From assembly GCF_001949145.1 (NCBI RefSeq), contig NW_019091618.1, forward strand, positions 266,831 to 330,830: a stretch of 64,000 nucleotides of DNA. Direction: 5' to 3'. The stretch is from Acanthaster planci. Its lineage: Eukaryota > Echinodermata > Asteroidea > Valvatida > Acanthasteridae. This document shows positions 1-13,200 of this stretch, piece after piece. The notes below the pieces were generated by a model, which saw only the letters and a program-made list of their open reading frames with translations, ran no database searches and was not told the DNA's origin. The translations under genes were made by a program, and so were the position numbers. Position 1 is the stretch's first letter; each line of letters opens with the position of its first letter.

Positions 1-3000
1 CAGAGTGGCAGGTGACAGAGTAAATTCAGGACTTCATTTGAACATTTGTGTACATAGAAATCATGTAAAAAGAAAAACAGAAGTGCCTCATTATTCAAAA
101 TTAGTAACGGCGACCTTTTTAAATTCTATGGTTCTCACTTCAGACGGACCGTATTTTTCGCTCCAAACCTAAAAATAACCCAATTTTTCCACCGACCCTG
201 CTGAGAGGACCATGCCAATAAAAAATAGCTTATGAGGACCTGTATAAAAACAGCACTGAAAATATACATGTACGATACAATTTTGCCCAAACATGAACGC
301 AGTGAGTCAAAATGCATGGTACAACATCACCACCAGATTGAGTGGTACCGTACCACACCCAATGTACTGCATGTATGGATCAAGCGCCAAAAATCAAAAC
401 ATACATGCACCATGTACATAAGCACTGCACACACGAAACGTGTACTGTGTCTTGTTGCTCAGACCAATGAAGTACATGTATAGTGTTGGGAACAAATAAA
501 AATATTTCTCTGCACTCAGAAACAAAGATGCTCATGGTACTCAATATAATAGTTACAAGCACACATGGTGCACTTTGCCTGGTTTATTCAGTCATCTGTA
601 TGGCAGCAGCATAGAATTTTTTTTATGAATTACATTTTTTGGACCGATCGACCCTCCCTCAAATGAAAACAGGTATGAGAAAAAGAATATAAAAAGGGTA
701 GTTAAATTGATGTGAACTTGGTTTCAACATTCTTGGTCTTCATGTCTTTCAAAACCTGGACCAATGATGTCAGGTTTGCTGTAATCACTTGAAAAATTAG
801 TAGACATGATGACACTCAAGCAAACAATGCAAGTTCCAGGCTGTTGTTGTCGGACAGGAAGGTACAATAAAAAGACGTTTAATTTTCAAAAATCACTAAA
901 AGTCATGAAAGATATAATCTTGACTTTCCATTAGGTGATAGAATAAACATTGCATCGATTGTCCAAGTTATTTGGCTAGCCAGCATGACCCACCAATAAT
1001 AAAATATACACTAACAGTAGTCTGTTACTCAAAAAAAGATATCTGCCTGCCTGGACTGCTATATAACTGTCCTTTTCCTTGGCATGCAACAACACTGGCA
1101 AACTCTGACGCTGCACTCAAAAAAAAGTATCAAACACAACTGCTACCAACTGAAGTGTTTTGAATTTCAATTCAAGCAATTAAACTAAAACTGGATAATA
1201 CAAGAACTTACAAATTTGAATAAGACAAACAAGATACATACACCCCAAACAAAACAACAGAATAATATGTAAAATCTTGAAATAAAAATAGGGCTTATTT
1301 ATATTCACCAGTACCATTATCTGAAAATCTCCAACAGCCACATTTAACTTAACATTAAAACATCTTTGTCAAGCCATGGAGGAAGGACACAGGAGTTACA
1401 ACTCTAGCACATCAAAGTGCTCAATGATCATTGCCACTCGGTCAGATGAACAATAGTAAACATTCCAAAAATGCCTGATTGCCTGCAATGTTGGTGATGT
1501 TTTCTTGCAATTAACTACAACTTATTGCAGTGACAGGAAATAGAAAGAAAAAATACCTGTCATTAAAGTTACTTTTACCATCATAAATAATCTTTTTTTT
1601 TTTTTTGGATTTTGATGCACTTTTTGTTTGTAATTTGATTTTGTCACTCCAAAACATCAGTTTTCAAAGTCTTTGTACGAATTTGGTTAAGACTGGCCAA
1701 CAACATGTTGACCACCACAGGACAGCTGAGTTCACAGGAAACAAAATGCTTTATTTAATCAGGAGTTATGAGATTTCATAAAATGCCTTTTTGTGTAAAT
1801 TTGTGTAAAAATGATTCGAATAAAACACAAAATCTTGTAAACAACTTGGCTATTCATTTCCAAAATGAGTCCAGAAGAAAGCGTTCGATAAGGGCAATAA
1901 CTACACATGAACACTTCGGGTACACAGCCCAATAAAAGCAACTGCGCATGCATTAAATTTGTCAGATCATACCATGCACCAATAAGGACATGAATATTCA
2001 ACTTCCTATACTGCAGTACACATTTTAAGGATGCAGATTACCAGTGAAAAATTGTGGCTATGATCATGGGGTACAAAAGGGGCTTACGGTTGCAAAACAG
2101 GTGGTGCATAGCAAGCATTCACTGGGCTCTTGCTACGGTCATACTGGGCATGCCAGAAAGTGGTAATTGGCCAGATGCTATAGCCCGGGCAGTTCTAACT
2201 CCTTCGGTATCCTTCCTCCACGGTCAAGCCAAGTCTTCTGATAAAGACTGTAGACAAAGGACAGTACATCTGAAAGCGGCTATTTATCACTTACATCAAA
2301 AACTGATTAATTTAATGTGTACAGAGTGCAATGATTCAACAGTAAATCACAGCATGTAAACTTTACACAAAAACAGAAGTCTGAATGCCTTCATAATTCA
2401 AAGCAACTGAGAGCTAGCATATTCACAGAGACTTACTTGTCAATGAGGGACATACGTGTATACCAAAAGGCATTGCCACATATCTTGCATCTTAAATTTT
2501 AAAATACTCATCTGGGAAATGCTGTTAAGCTCACAAGTTAAATTTGCTGTTAATCATCAAACTAGTTTTGCCAACTTTAGAAAATGTTGAGTAAAGACAT
2601 AGGTCATTTTTCAGTGCCATCAATGGAGCCCTTACGCAGCATACTGAGGCCAATTGGGTCATTGACTAATACCAGGAACAGTGAACAGAGTGTTAGGCAC
2701 TGCTGAGGATAGCATGATAACAGGTTTCCACTTAGATCATCAGTCGAGTTATGGCACTGATATGTTTATTCCTTTATGCGATGCACCTACCATGTCCAAT
2801 CTTGGCTGAAAACTGGATATTGATTTTACATACATTTCCTCAACATGCGTATACACACCTGACCTTTACAACTTAACCATAGCAACAAGGAAGGGCGCTA
2901 TGAAGCAGCTGAACGGTGAACCAACAAATCCGGTCTCTGTGACTCCCACAGCCTAACTCCGAAACTCAGCATACCTCATGTGATCAGATGGACACACAGC

Positions 3001-3952
3001 ACCAAATGATTTAACTTTTTTGTCTTTTGTAACACGAGCACACAATTGTCTTCATCAGCTTTGTGTTAGCAAGGGGCCAGGTAGCCTTCATCACTGAGTT
3101 ACACAATAGTAAATTACTTTCTAAAATATTTACTGAAAATAATAAAATTTCTTAATGAAGATTATACTTTAATGTGTTAAAGCAATTTATCACCAACGCA
3201 CACATTCCCAGTAAACAACAAAGTGCTGCAAAAACGGAATGAAGAGACCATTTAATATGCAAATACAATATACATACCCAATTATAAAGCATCTGTCTGA
3301 AAAAAGATGCCACTGTCTGGAGCCCTAAATCACTATGTTGTACTACAATAGTAGGCACTATTTATCTTAAAACGTATAAACTGAATTCATGCTAAATGCA
3401 TTTGTGACTTGATATGGTCTTATTATAAGACATGATAAAGCATGTACAATTTCAAATGTTAAAAAAGTGCACTGTTCGGTAAGATTATCGTTTAGTTTTC
3501 ATGCACTTAGAAGTAGAAAGGTGCTCAAAAAATGTTCCCAAGTAAATTTATGTCATGCCAACTTAAGGCTACCATCCAATTTTATTAATATCTGTTCACT
3601 TGTCCAAATGTCACACAGCATACCCCAACCTCATAAGACGGACCCAAGTACATGTATAATGTGATACAAGGGCTACTGATTTGATTTCCTTTCAGATATA
3701 GTGTAACTATGTTATCTATTCACCCACATTTATAGTTTCAGTAGCTACTGACAGATTTTAAGAGACAGATTTTTAGGGAAAGCTCTAACATTTCACAGTA
3801 CATTCCCAACAAGTGAAGACTGCCTTGCCATATTTCAAGCTACTTATACGTAAGAAACTACTCAACCCTACAGTGCTGTACTTTACATGTAATGTACATA
3901 GTACACTAAGGCAATTTAGGGTGGGACATGTGGAGTACATTTAACTAACCCC
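1..3952. other. Left flank without a recognised gene
   Basis: AT-rich. Apart from repeat D (1378-1556) I see no exon, although the missing ADA2 exons would be expected on the minus strand at or beyond this side. The transposon end of the RAG1-like gene, if any, should also lie here, but no terminal repeat was found by eye. Confidence 0.5.
1378..1556 (+). repeat. Dispersed repeat family D, copy 1
   Basis: Shares TGGAGGAAGGACACA, ACATTCCAAAAATGCC(T/C)GATT and a CAACTTAT(T/C)(G/A)CAGTGAC tail with 44225-44453, same orientation, with an internal gap in this copy. Unidentified family. Confidence 0.7.
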
Positions 3953-4242
3953 TCATTGAAAGACAGTATGTGGTGCATGAGCAGGACTGGTCAGAGTCCA
4001 GTGAGACCTAACAACAGACTTCAAAATATCCACTTCATCACGTATTCCTCGCACATCACGGCGCAGGCAGTTGAAATGGCTGTGCACGGACTCTGCCCCT
4101 TGTTCACCATGAAATCCAAGACCAAAGTGCCATTTCCTTATCCATGGGACTACATGTTCCTCTAGTATGTGCATTTTAGGCGTTATTGTTTCCAATGGAA
4201 ACTCTGCCCGGAAGAATTTCAAATACTCCTTAACTGCCTGAT
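3953..4242 (-). CDS. RAG1-like exon 8 (HxxxxH pair, catalytic Glu, stop)
   Basis: Acceptor TATATATCCAG; entered in phase 1; stop TGA at 3955-3953. KMHILEEHVVPWI gives H909-x4-H914, the spacing of the RAG1 zinc pair H937/H942. GFHGEQGAESVHSHFNCLRR aligns with the RAG1 segment around E962 (ASEGNESGNKLFRRFR), so E935 is the likely third catalytic residue. The tail after it is only 45 residues and lacks an extended C-terminal zinc module. Confidence 0.92.
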
Positions 4243-7200
4243 CTGGATATATAAAAATTGAAAATAGGAAAGTTAATGAATTGAATTGCATTATGATTGT
4301 TTACAATTGGCTAAGTTTAATCTTTAAGTAACACAATTATGCACTTTTTCATCCAAGTGTAAAACTTTGCACCAATATTTATATTCATGACAATGGAGCC
4401 ATTGCAAACTCGCCCTTTTAGGGACATGGCAGCCACTTAAGAGTTGAGAGCTCATTATCAAATTTCTAAGACACTTAAATTGAGAACACTTTTGGGGTGT
4501 GGGGGCCATTTAAAAAATGGGGGCCCTCATTAAACCAGTGTGCCCACCATACCACATTGTGACCCCCTAAACCCACCTTCTTCTTTTTAGGGGTGTGGCT
4601 GTCATTTAAAACTTTTTGAGAGGAGCACTAAAACAGTGTTGGAGCAAATTCCATGTCATCAAAGGTTCATGCCAAGGTTTTGAACCTCCCGGTCTAGATT
4701 CTATATGCAACGTTAAATACTGAGGTTAATAGTCGTCGATGATCATCACAAATCACTTGTATGAAGAACTGTGTCTCCATCTGCAAATCAGAACATTCAT
4801 TTGCAGAGTATTGTGACTGCCTAGCACTGAAATACAAGTTCCAATGTGACAACAAATTTTGATTGCGGTCTAGAAATGTTTAAAGATTGGTTGTCTTCCA
4901 TAATGGCACACACATCAGTACAAATCTAAACAGTTCAACTTAAAAGAGGGATTTCTGAACCCGTTTGGCTGCAAAATGCCTTTGGGATCAACTGGTGTTA
5001 TTTAATTGGTTGACAATTGTGAAAATGTTATCAAGCATTTAAAGGCAAGTACCTCAAATGGAGGTGAAAAAGAATACAAGTGGAGGTGAAACTAAATATT
5101 AGTATATTAGTAAATATATATATAATCACACCCTGAAACTGAGAACTCTCTAAAAGCATTTTATCATTATTCCTTTAATTTTGGGGTTAACCAATCCCAT
5201 TCAAATGAAGCTTTAAGGCCATAAGAATCCTGATAGATACAATGCAGCTGTTCTTATTATGGGAGTAAAGCTGCCTTTGTATGTGTAAATGGACAATGCG
5301 GCTTAGCCATTGAAGCCCTCCCCTAAATCCAGTATGACTGATAAAAGAGTACCCTGACCGTCTTTCTACAGGTTTATAGATGCAGGGGGGTGGAGGACAC
5401 CTACTGATCAATTGAAATTCCTTTAGAAGGGAACGTGGGGTCTACACCACAATAATCATGACCAGTGTCCCCAGGTGATACAATGCCCCACTGTCACGCA
5501 GGGAAAATGGCCGCTATGCCCCTTAAGAGATGAGTTTATGATGGCTCCACATTTCCAAAATATTTTCTCATACACATAGAGCAAAGTTTCATGCTTTTAT
5601 GAAAAGGTGAACAATTGATCACTCTGATAGTACATACCGTACCAGCTGGACAGCATGTTAGGCATAAAGTATTGTAGTGGAAAGTTTACCAACTTTCGCA
5701 ACTTTGAGCATAATCACAAGGATTGCATTACTAGCGTAGTGTGTACATGTCCTGTGACGTACGCAGAATAGGCAGAGCGTAGCACTCTGTGTATGTACGT
5801 GTAGTAAGCTTGTTGGTTTGTGCATGATCTTTACAAGTGCGTAAGTGGGCGGAGCTTGCTCCGAGTTCTGCCAGTGTCAACAAAGCTGTAATGACGCAAG
5901 TTCTGGGTGCTCTCACTGTGGCATGTGTTGCCATAGACATGATAGAGCACTGTGTACATTGCTATATGCTAGGTGAAGGCAGACTGTCTCCATGTAGCAG
6001 TGCACAGATTGTGCAGTCCAGCTGTTCACATGCAGGTGCATTGTAGTAGATTTGGGCGATGTTTTTAGACAGTGAACATTGAGATGTGCAGTGTGACTTG
6101 GGTCTAGCATTGGTAATTGGACAACATTGGACAAGCATTGCTGATAGCGTTCATGAGATGCGACATTGCTTTGTGCATTGCATATAGGAGTTGCACAAGG
6201 TGACATTAGTCAGTGCGTTGCTAATTGGCATGATGCAGTGCGATGTTAGCTGTGTATTGCTAGTAGCCTCTCTTCAAGACTACACAAAGCAATAGAGGTT
6301 GTAATAAAGCTTTACCCAATACACATTATCCCTAATGACTTAATCAATTACTTATTTATTAATGTCTGAATAAATCACACTGTTGTTTGAGGTTACCAGC
6401 AATCTAATTCTCAGGTGTTCTTGTGTACATGTTTTGTCAAACTGGCAGAGAGCATCACAGTCATCATAATTGGTGGTACATGTATATTTCCACCAAAACG
6501 GATCTGCTCGCATAGCCTTAAGTCGCTCTGAGTGATCTCTGGACCAAGCAGGAACCCAAGTTTAGGCTAAAGTCAAGACCCGAAATGGTTTAGACTTGAC
6601 TCCTCAACTTAGGGTAGGCCCAGGGATACCTGGCCTACCCACCACAGCACCTAAAGTCTTCTAGTATTCTCTCTCATTCATTTACCTAATGCATCGATAG
6701 CCGAGTCCTCTAAAACCTCTGAGCTGTTGTACATACGGTGACATGTACTAAACAGACGAAATAGTTGTGCATACTTGGCAGCAATTGATGTAGCAGATGG
6801 CACTAGAGATGGACATACTTGCTGGGTCTTGGTTACCAATGCATTAGTCAAAAGCTCAATGTTTTCTTCCTGTTAATAAAATTATACAAATACATGAAAT
6901 ATTTTCTTCATATTATCTACAAAGGCAAAGATTACCAAAGTGGTGTGGTGGACATAACTGAAAACAAACCACTCTACACAAAGATGTATTTTCCTATTGC
7001 TTCATATAAAATATCCAAGGTATAGATGGCATCTTTCATATTTAATATGTTCACAATAAATAATTCACCTTGCAGCATTTATGTACATGATTTCCAACAA
7101 AGCTCTTGCCATCATATGCCTGTCGCTTTACTCGGAACTGTTGAAGTGTGATATCGAGTTGCCCAGCTAGTGGTCCTTGTCCAGGCTTGAGAGCTGCACT

Positions 7201-10200
7201 GTCACGCAAAGCTTTTGCCTTTTCAAACTGGAAAAAATATAAAAAATGAAAAACAAACATTTCAGACAATGGTTAAGCATTCATTGCTTCATAAGCTGAA
7301 TTTTCAATAAATCAAAATATCATCAGGCTCATCTAGTTACTAAAACGGGAACTCTAGTCTTTACAACTCATTCACTGAACTGCTGACATTTTGTTAAGGA
7401 GTTCAATTTGTTTGCGACAGTCAACAGGCCTGTGTCCTGATGACAGATGCTTAAGTACACATCAGTAGAGCTTTAAATGTGTAATATTATACAAATAATG
7501 AAGGTTTTCGAGTGCAATAGTGATAATAATAGAGCCTGCAAGTTGACCCCTGATGGCGACCTTCTTGAACCCTTTGGATAGGAAAGATAACGAGCAGATT
7601 TTAGAATTCGTAATATTTTTCTTTCAGTTACTTCTTCAGAAATCCAACTCGGAAAAAGGGCTTTGGAAAATATTTGCTGGTACATGTATATCAGTTTATA
7701 GAAACTGAAATATAAACTGACCTAAAAGATCTTGCCAAAAATTGACCAATCACTTCCGAAAATTTACAATACATGCACACCTGTCCAATGAGGCGGCCTC
7801 ATACACATATGAACTATTTACGGTTTGAAATTTATGGTAGTCTGTTGGTAAAAGCCAATAAATAAAACAGATCAAAATATTTTTTTAATTTATAAGGAAA
7901 CAAACTTAAAGCAATAATCTACTTTATGTTAAATCAACGGAACATGGAACCCATTGACTACAGTTAGATAAATCTTTGCAATGTTTTACAATTTCGTTTT
8001 CACATAAGCATGGGGAGTGAAAACAAACATGCATTAAGGAGACCTAGGTACATGTACGTTATTGCCGGACGTAAAAGGTCGTTAATCAAATTAGTTTTTT
8101 ACCCATCTCCAGGTGACTCTTCCCAAACATTACTTGAGGAAGACAAAGAGAAAATTCCAACATGAGTGTTTCATGGGGTGGATTTAGTTTGGAATTATTC
8201 TTCCAAAAATTATCACGGCACAGTGTAAAATCCCAAAAGGCGGAGAGCGCGAGGGTTCCGGAAGTTTGCTGCATGACCTTTTACTTTCAGGCTCTATTGC
8301 ATGAGGTGACAGATGAAATGCTTATTTCACGAGGCGAATGCAATTATTCTTACCATTGCACGAATGCAAAATATTCATTATTTGTTTTATAATACACCTG
8401 TATGAATCCTCGTCTTCTGAGTACAGCTTGACTGATTAAAACTGAAAGTTGTCCAGTTGTGAATTTGTTAATTTTTAAAGATGATATTCCAAGCTCGTTT
8501 AATCATTTGGCAGCATTTCATCGTATTCTTATGTTGGCAGCATCAGCATTATTTACAAAAACAAGTTCTTATAATTATTCGTAGAAATGTGAACAGTGGA
8601 GCTTGATCATTCATCATTTTGCTATAAAGAAACGTGTACCACTAGAGGCTGCAGTGCAAACAATCTGGAAGTGTTTGTTATTCTTTTCTACAGCTGTTAT
8701 AAATTTTTTACACTCTGTATGTACTTCAAGTGCAAGTCCTGTGCATGCTATGTGTTGGTACAAATAATTTAATGCCATGTGATCAACGATCCACTAATCA
8801 GATGACAGGGATTTATGCAGGTGTTGTATAACATAAGAAAGCACATACAGAAACAATGTGTGGCATCATTAGTATACTACTACTTGTATATCCTGTAACG
8901 ATCTTCACTTCCTTGCCATTTTGGGAAAAACTGTCCACAAATTTTCTTTTGTAACAGTGTATTTATTGTGCTAGAAGAGAATAAACTTTGGCATAAAACA
9001 GTGCATGAATAAAAGGTTGAAGAGCAGTTAGTATTGAATTCATCACTTCATGCAAACCAGTTGAATTAGTTGTGTATTGGTAGCTTGGCTTTGTCGGGTA
9101 ATCAGTAACCCATCAGCCTTTTTGTGACTTAACATGCTTCTTCAGATGAACCAGAATCCCCCCTCTTAAAAAAAAAAACACTGGCATGCCCAGAGCAACA
9201 AATGCAACAAACTTGTAAACTGTGATTAATACTTTCAATGTAAAATCAACCAAGAAGCATTTTACCAGTTGCTGTTGCTTGTGTACGAGTTCACTCGTTG
9301 CAGAGATGTAATCCTCCATGTCAGTACTTTCTTCCTCCGCTGTCAAGATGGTGTCAGTCAGTTGCTCTTCCATCAGTTTGAACTCCTCATCTAAGGCTTT
9401 AGCCTTCTGTTCAAAGTGTCTAGCTTGCTTCAAGTCAGATATGAGTGTTTGATACTTTCTACCAAATACCTTTGGATCTCCATCTCCTTTGTCATTTTCA
9501 GCAAGCACTGCTGCTGCTTCCATGTCCAGGTCATGACATGCTCCCTCAAAGCTGTTAAAATGTTTAAGGTATAAACCTAGACTGATATGAAGCCCTGGTG
9601 GACAAACCTATTGGAAAAGAAACATCAGAAAACCATGACATACATTCAAAGTTAACCATAGCAATGAACAGAAACCAGAGTAAAAGTTTAAAAATGTAAT
9701 AACTAAGTTCAAACTTGCCTGAGTCAATGGAACAGCAAACATTGGCTCATCAATCACATTGTTGAAGTCTTTTGCTTTAGTAAGATGAGCACCATGAGCT
9801 CTGAATCTGTGAAGGTCAAGGCTCAAAGTTTCTAGAGATCTCTGTTCTACAGGTGATCTTTCTTCAAAGGCCTGCTGCATGTTGTCCTTGGTGATGTTAC
9901 AGTAGAGGCAGCAGTGACGTCCTGTCAACAGGGTGACATACCCACACACTAAAACTCACGTATTGTCAATGGACCAGAGACTATTTAACAGTGCATCAGT
10001 ATGCTTTGACACTACACTACAAAGAAGTACAACCAAATGAAACCAATGAAAATAAAAGTGTTGATAAAATCTCTTCAGATCCAGACCCAGATTTAGGGGT
10101 GAGGAAGGCAAACCTTTCAGGAATTTCTCTTTGTAACCTTTTATGGCCTTAGTGATGCATGAGGCTAAATTTAGCACTTTTACTTTCCTTTGGGAGAAAA

Positions 10201-13200
10201 ATCCCCAAAATTATTCTTTGCATTAAAAATTGCCATTTTCTAATGGGGGGGTTCCCTCAGCCAACCCACCAATATGCACGACTACTGCCGATGACCAAAA
10301 AACAACCTCTCTACATGTACTGCTGGAGACAGGTTGAGTACATGTAGCTTCCAATAATAATCAGTTTCCAGTTTCCTCAACATCACAGAATGTCAGTTCT
10401 ATTTCTACCTTCATAAAGCAAAATAACCTCATCAAACCTGAAGTTACCATTAGCTCCAGTGATTCCATAAACTCTACAGAGATACTCATAGTCCCCAAAC
10501 ATGAACAGCCTCATGTTGTAGCCCCGCCAAAAGGCCGAGTGAAGTTCAGGAACTTGTATGCGAAAGCGCTGTAGTCCAGTTTTGAGGTTATCCCTTGTGT
10601 CTTCTGCTGCAAAGATATTTGTTATGATGGTATGACGCAGCGAGTTTGGATGCTGGACATTGGCTATTTGAATCATTTGCTTGAATGTGCCACCTCCCTT
10701 ATCACCTCCAATTTTCACCCAAATCTCATCATGTGGTATGTTGCCGTCATGCCATGTCAGCTGTTGATGCCTGTAAAGTATATGTTGAAACAAGATTTCA
10801 CTGTTTAAAAACAATTCACTTCACGATCCCTAAGTGTTTTTAAATCTTGACTTTCAAAAAAGCAGATCTAATGAATTTGAAAATTGAAACATTCAATTGC
10901 TTTGCACCAGAAATGTAGTCTGTATACACTGTGGTATTGAAGACGCTGCTTAGAGCCTACATGCAAACAGATGTACATGTAGGGGCAACACTGCATGCAT
11001 GTTATGCTGCTGAAATGCAACTGACATGTAAATTTATGGAACATGATCATGCAAGTATTTGTACTTTCTAATTACTAAACCTGTAAACTAAAAAGGTATG
11101 CCAAACACAAGGAACAGTGATATCGCTTGTCATGAATCCCTCAACCAGCAACTTGTCAAGAGACAGTTGAACATTAACAATTTGTTAAACCATGACTTAC
11201 ATGTATTTTGGCATTTTTCAAATATCAGATTTTAAAGCCGTTCACACGATCATTATATACCATTTATCTTTCAAGAGATATGAAGTTGATCTTTGTCAAA
11301 ATGTAAAATGCAACTGTATTTCAGATTACAGGAACAATGTGATTTTGTAAAGGGTCATTATTAAATCTGGGGTCCAGTTTTCTTCAAGTTAACGACAAAT
11401 TCTACAGCCAAAAGTGACTGCATAAGCAATTTTCATGCCGAACAAATATAGTTCAAAAGTAATTACAATATTTCCATGTTAAATTACACAGGTCACGTAT
11501 AACAGGGACACAAAAATGTCTCCTTCAGACAACAAATTTGCAGAATGACCCTAAAAATACATATTCCAAGTACATGTACAAATTTCAGCAAATATCAATT
11601 GTGCATTGAACAGATTACCCAGAACTTATGCATCCGACTGGCCTAAATACACGTAAATAACATTTACTGAGAACAAATTTCCAGGTTTCATTGATGAAAT
11701 TTACTTACTTTTGATATTGATCCAGTTGTTGTTTGACCTTGGTGACAAGACACTTCACACCAACATAGGGAGCTTGTTTAATGATAACTCCTCCATTGAT
11801 TTCATCCGGGAAGGAAAGAAGCAAGTTTTCAGTGAGGATGTTTTCGGCAATGACTTCTTTCTGTTGGTTGCGCAAAGCTTGTTCACCTTCAGTCAAAATG
11901 TTATAACCTTTTAACCATTTCTTTAAAACTCTGATACGTGTCCAAGAGATTCCAAGATGTGTTTTGACAGCAAGGAGCTTCATTGGTGGAATTCTAATAG
12001 TGTTCAACTTCAAGTCTTTCAAGATACTCTGTAGTTCATCTTTCATGCTGGAAAGCTTTAGCTCATCCTGTTGCTGCATCTCTTTAGCATCCATACTAAG
12101 AAGACAACGGATCTTATCTAGAATTTTAGAGCGCTGCCGAACACAACCAGAGGAGGCATCTTGACTACTTTTCCGAGGCTGGGGAACACAAACTGCTGTC
12201 AGAGGCTGGAATATAAGAAAGAGATTACTTCAAACTGCAACATCAAAAATTGCAACAGGGTTTGAACTAACCCAACACCTTGGTGCTGTTAGCACTGGGG
12301 TCCCAACGAACAGTCCCTGGATGCTGTCTGTTGAATACATTCTTGGCACAAAAAATAACCCCTGGACCATTCTCTCACTCCTCTTATTGAAAGAGACCAT
12401 TTGGGATAGTTAAATTGGGAAATGAAACGGAGAAATACTCTACTCTGAAAACTCAGGCAGTCAGATTTTATTCTTTTCAGTTGTTCTAAGCTTCCCTGAA
12501 GCATTTGGCACCAGTATAGTACACTGGTATTCACTGCGGAAAATGTAATACTGTGAACAATAATGCAATAAGGCTTATAAGCAGGAAATAAGTAACTCCC
12601 CAAGCACTATTTGAATCACAGAGAGGATGAATGGATCCCTTGATGACAAAGCACATCCGGGTGTAAAGTTGTCATGCAGGCATCAATGGAAATTATCTTG
12701 AACATCTCTTTATCTCTTGAATTATCTCTTGAACAACTTTTTTCCATTTTTTGAGATCGATTTTGAGTGCTGTGCTCGTCACTCATCAAAGGGTGATTTA
12801 CCGTATGAGCACGGCTGGGTTATGGATGCATTTGCCAGCAAACATGCCGGCAGTTCACGCCCATGTGCGCGGTTTCCTCTTTCCAAGCAGCACCCTAGAG
12901 GGTATAAATTTCTCATGCTTCTCCAACACTTGAATTATTTTCTCTGACACAAAATCCTTATATGATCCCCAAATTCCCATCAATAGCCCATGGCCCCTGG
13001 TCCCTAACGTTAGACATGGTGGTCCAGCATCTACATACATTTGTATTTCTATCCCTGTTACATAAATTATATACATGTATGTACATTTCATCTATTCAGG
13101 GATAAACATAAAAAAATACCATATAAGCTGAAAAAGACTTACCAGACCTCCAGTCTTATATTTGACTGTGAAACCATCTTCAGATTGGGCTAGCTTTGTT

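Noticed and set aside
2054-2356. 101-codon plus-strand frame in the left flank
   Set aside because: No domain or splice partner recognised.
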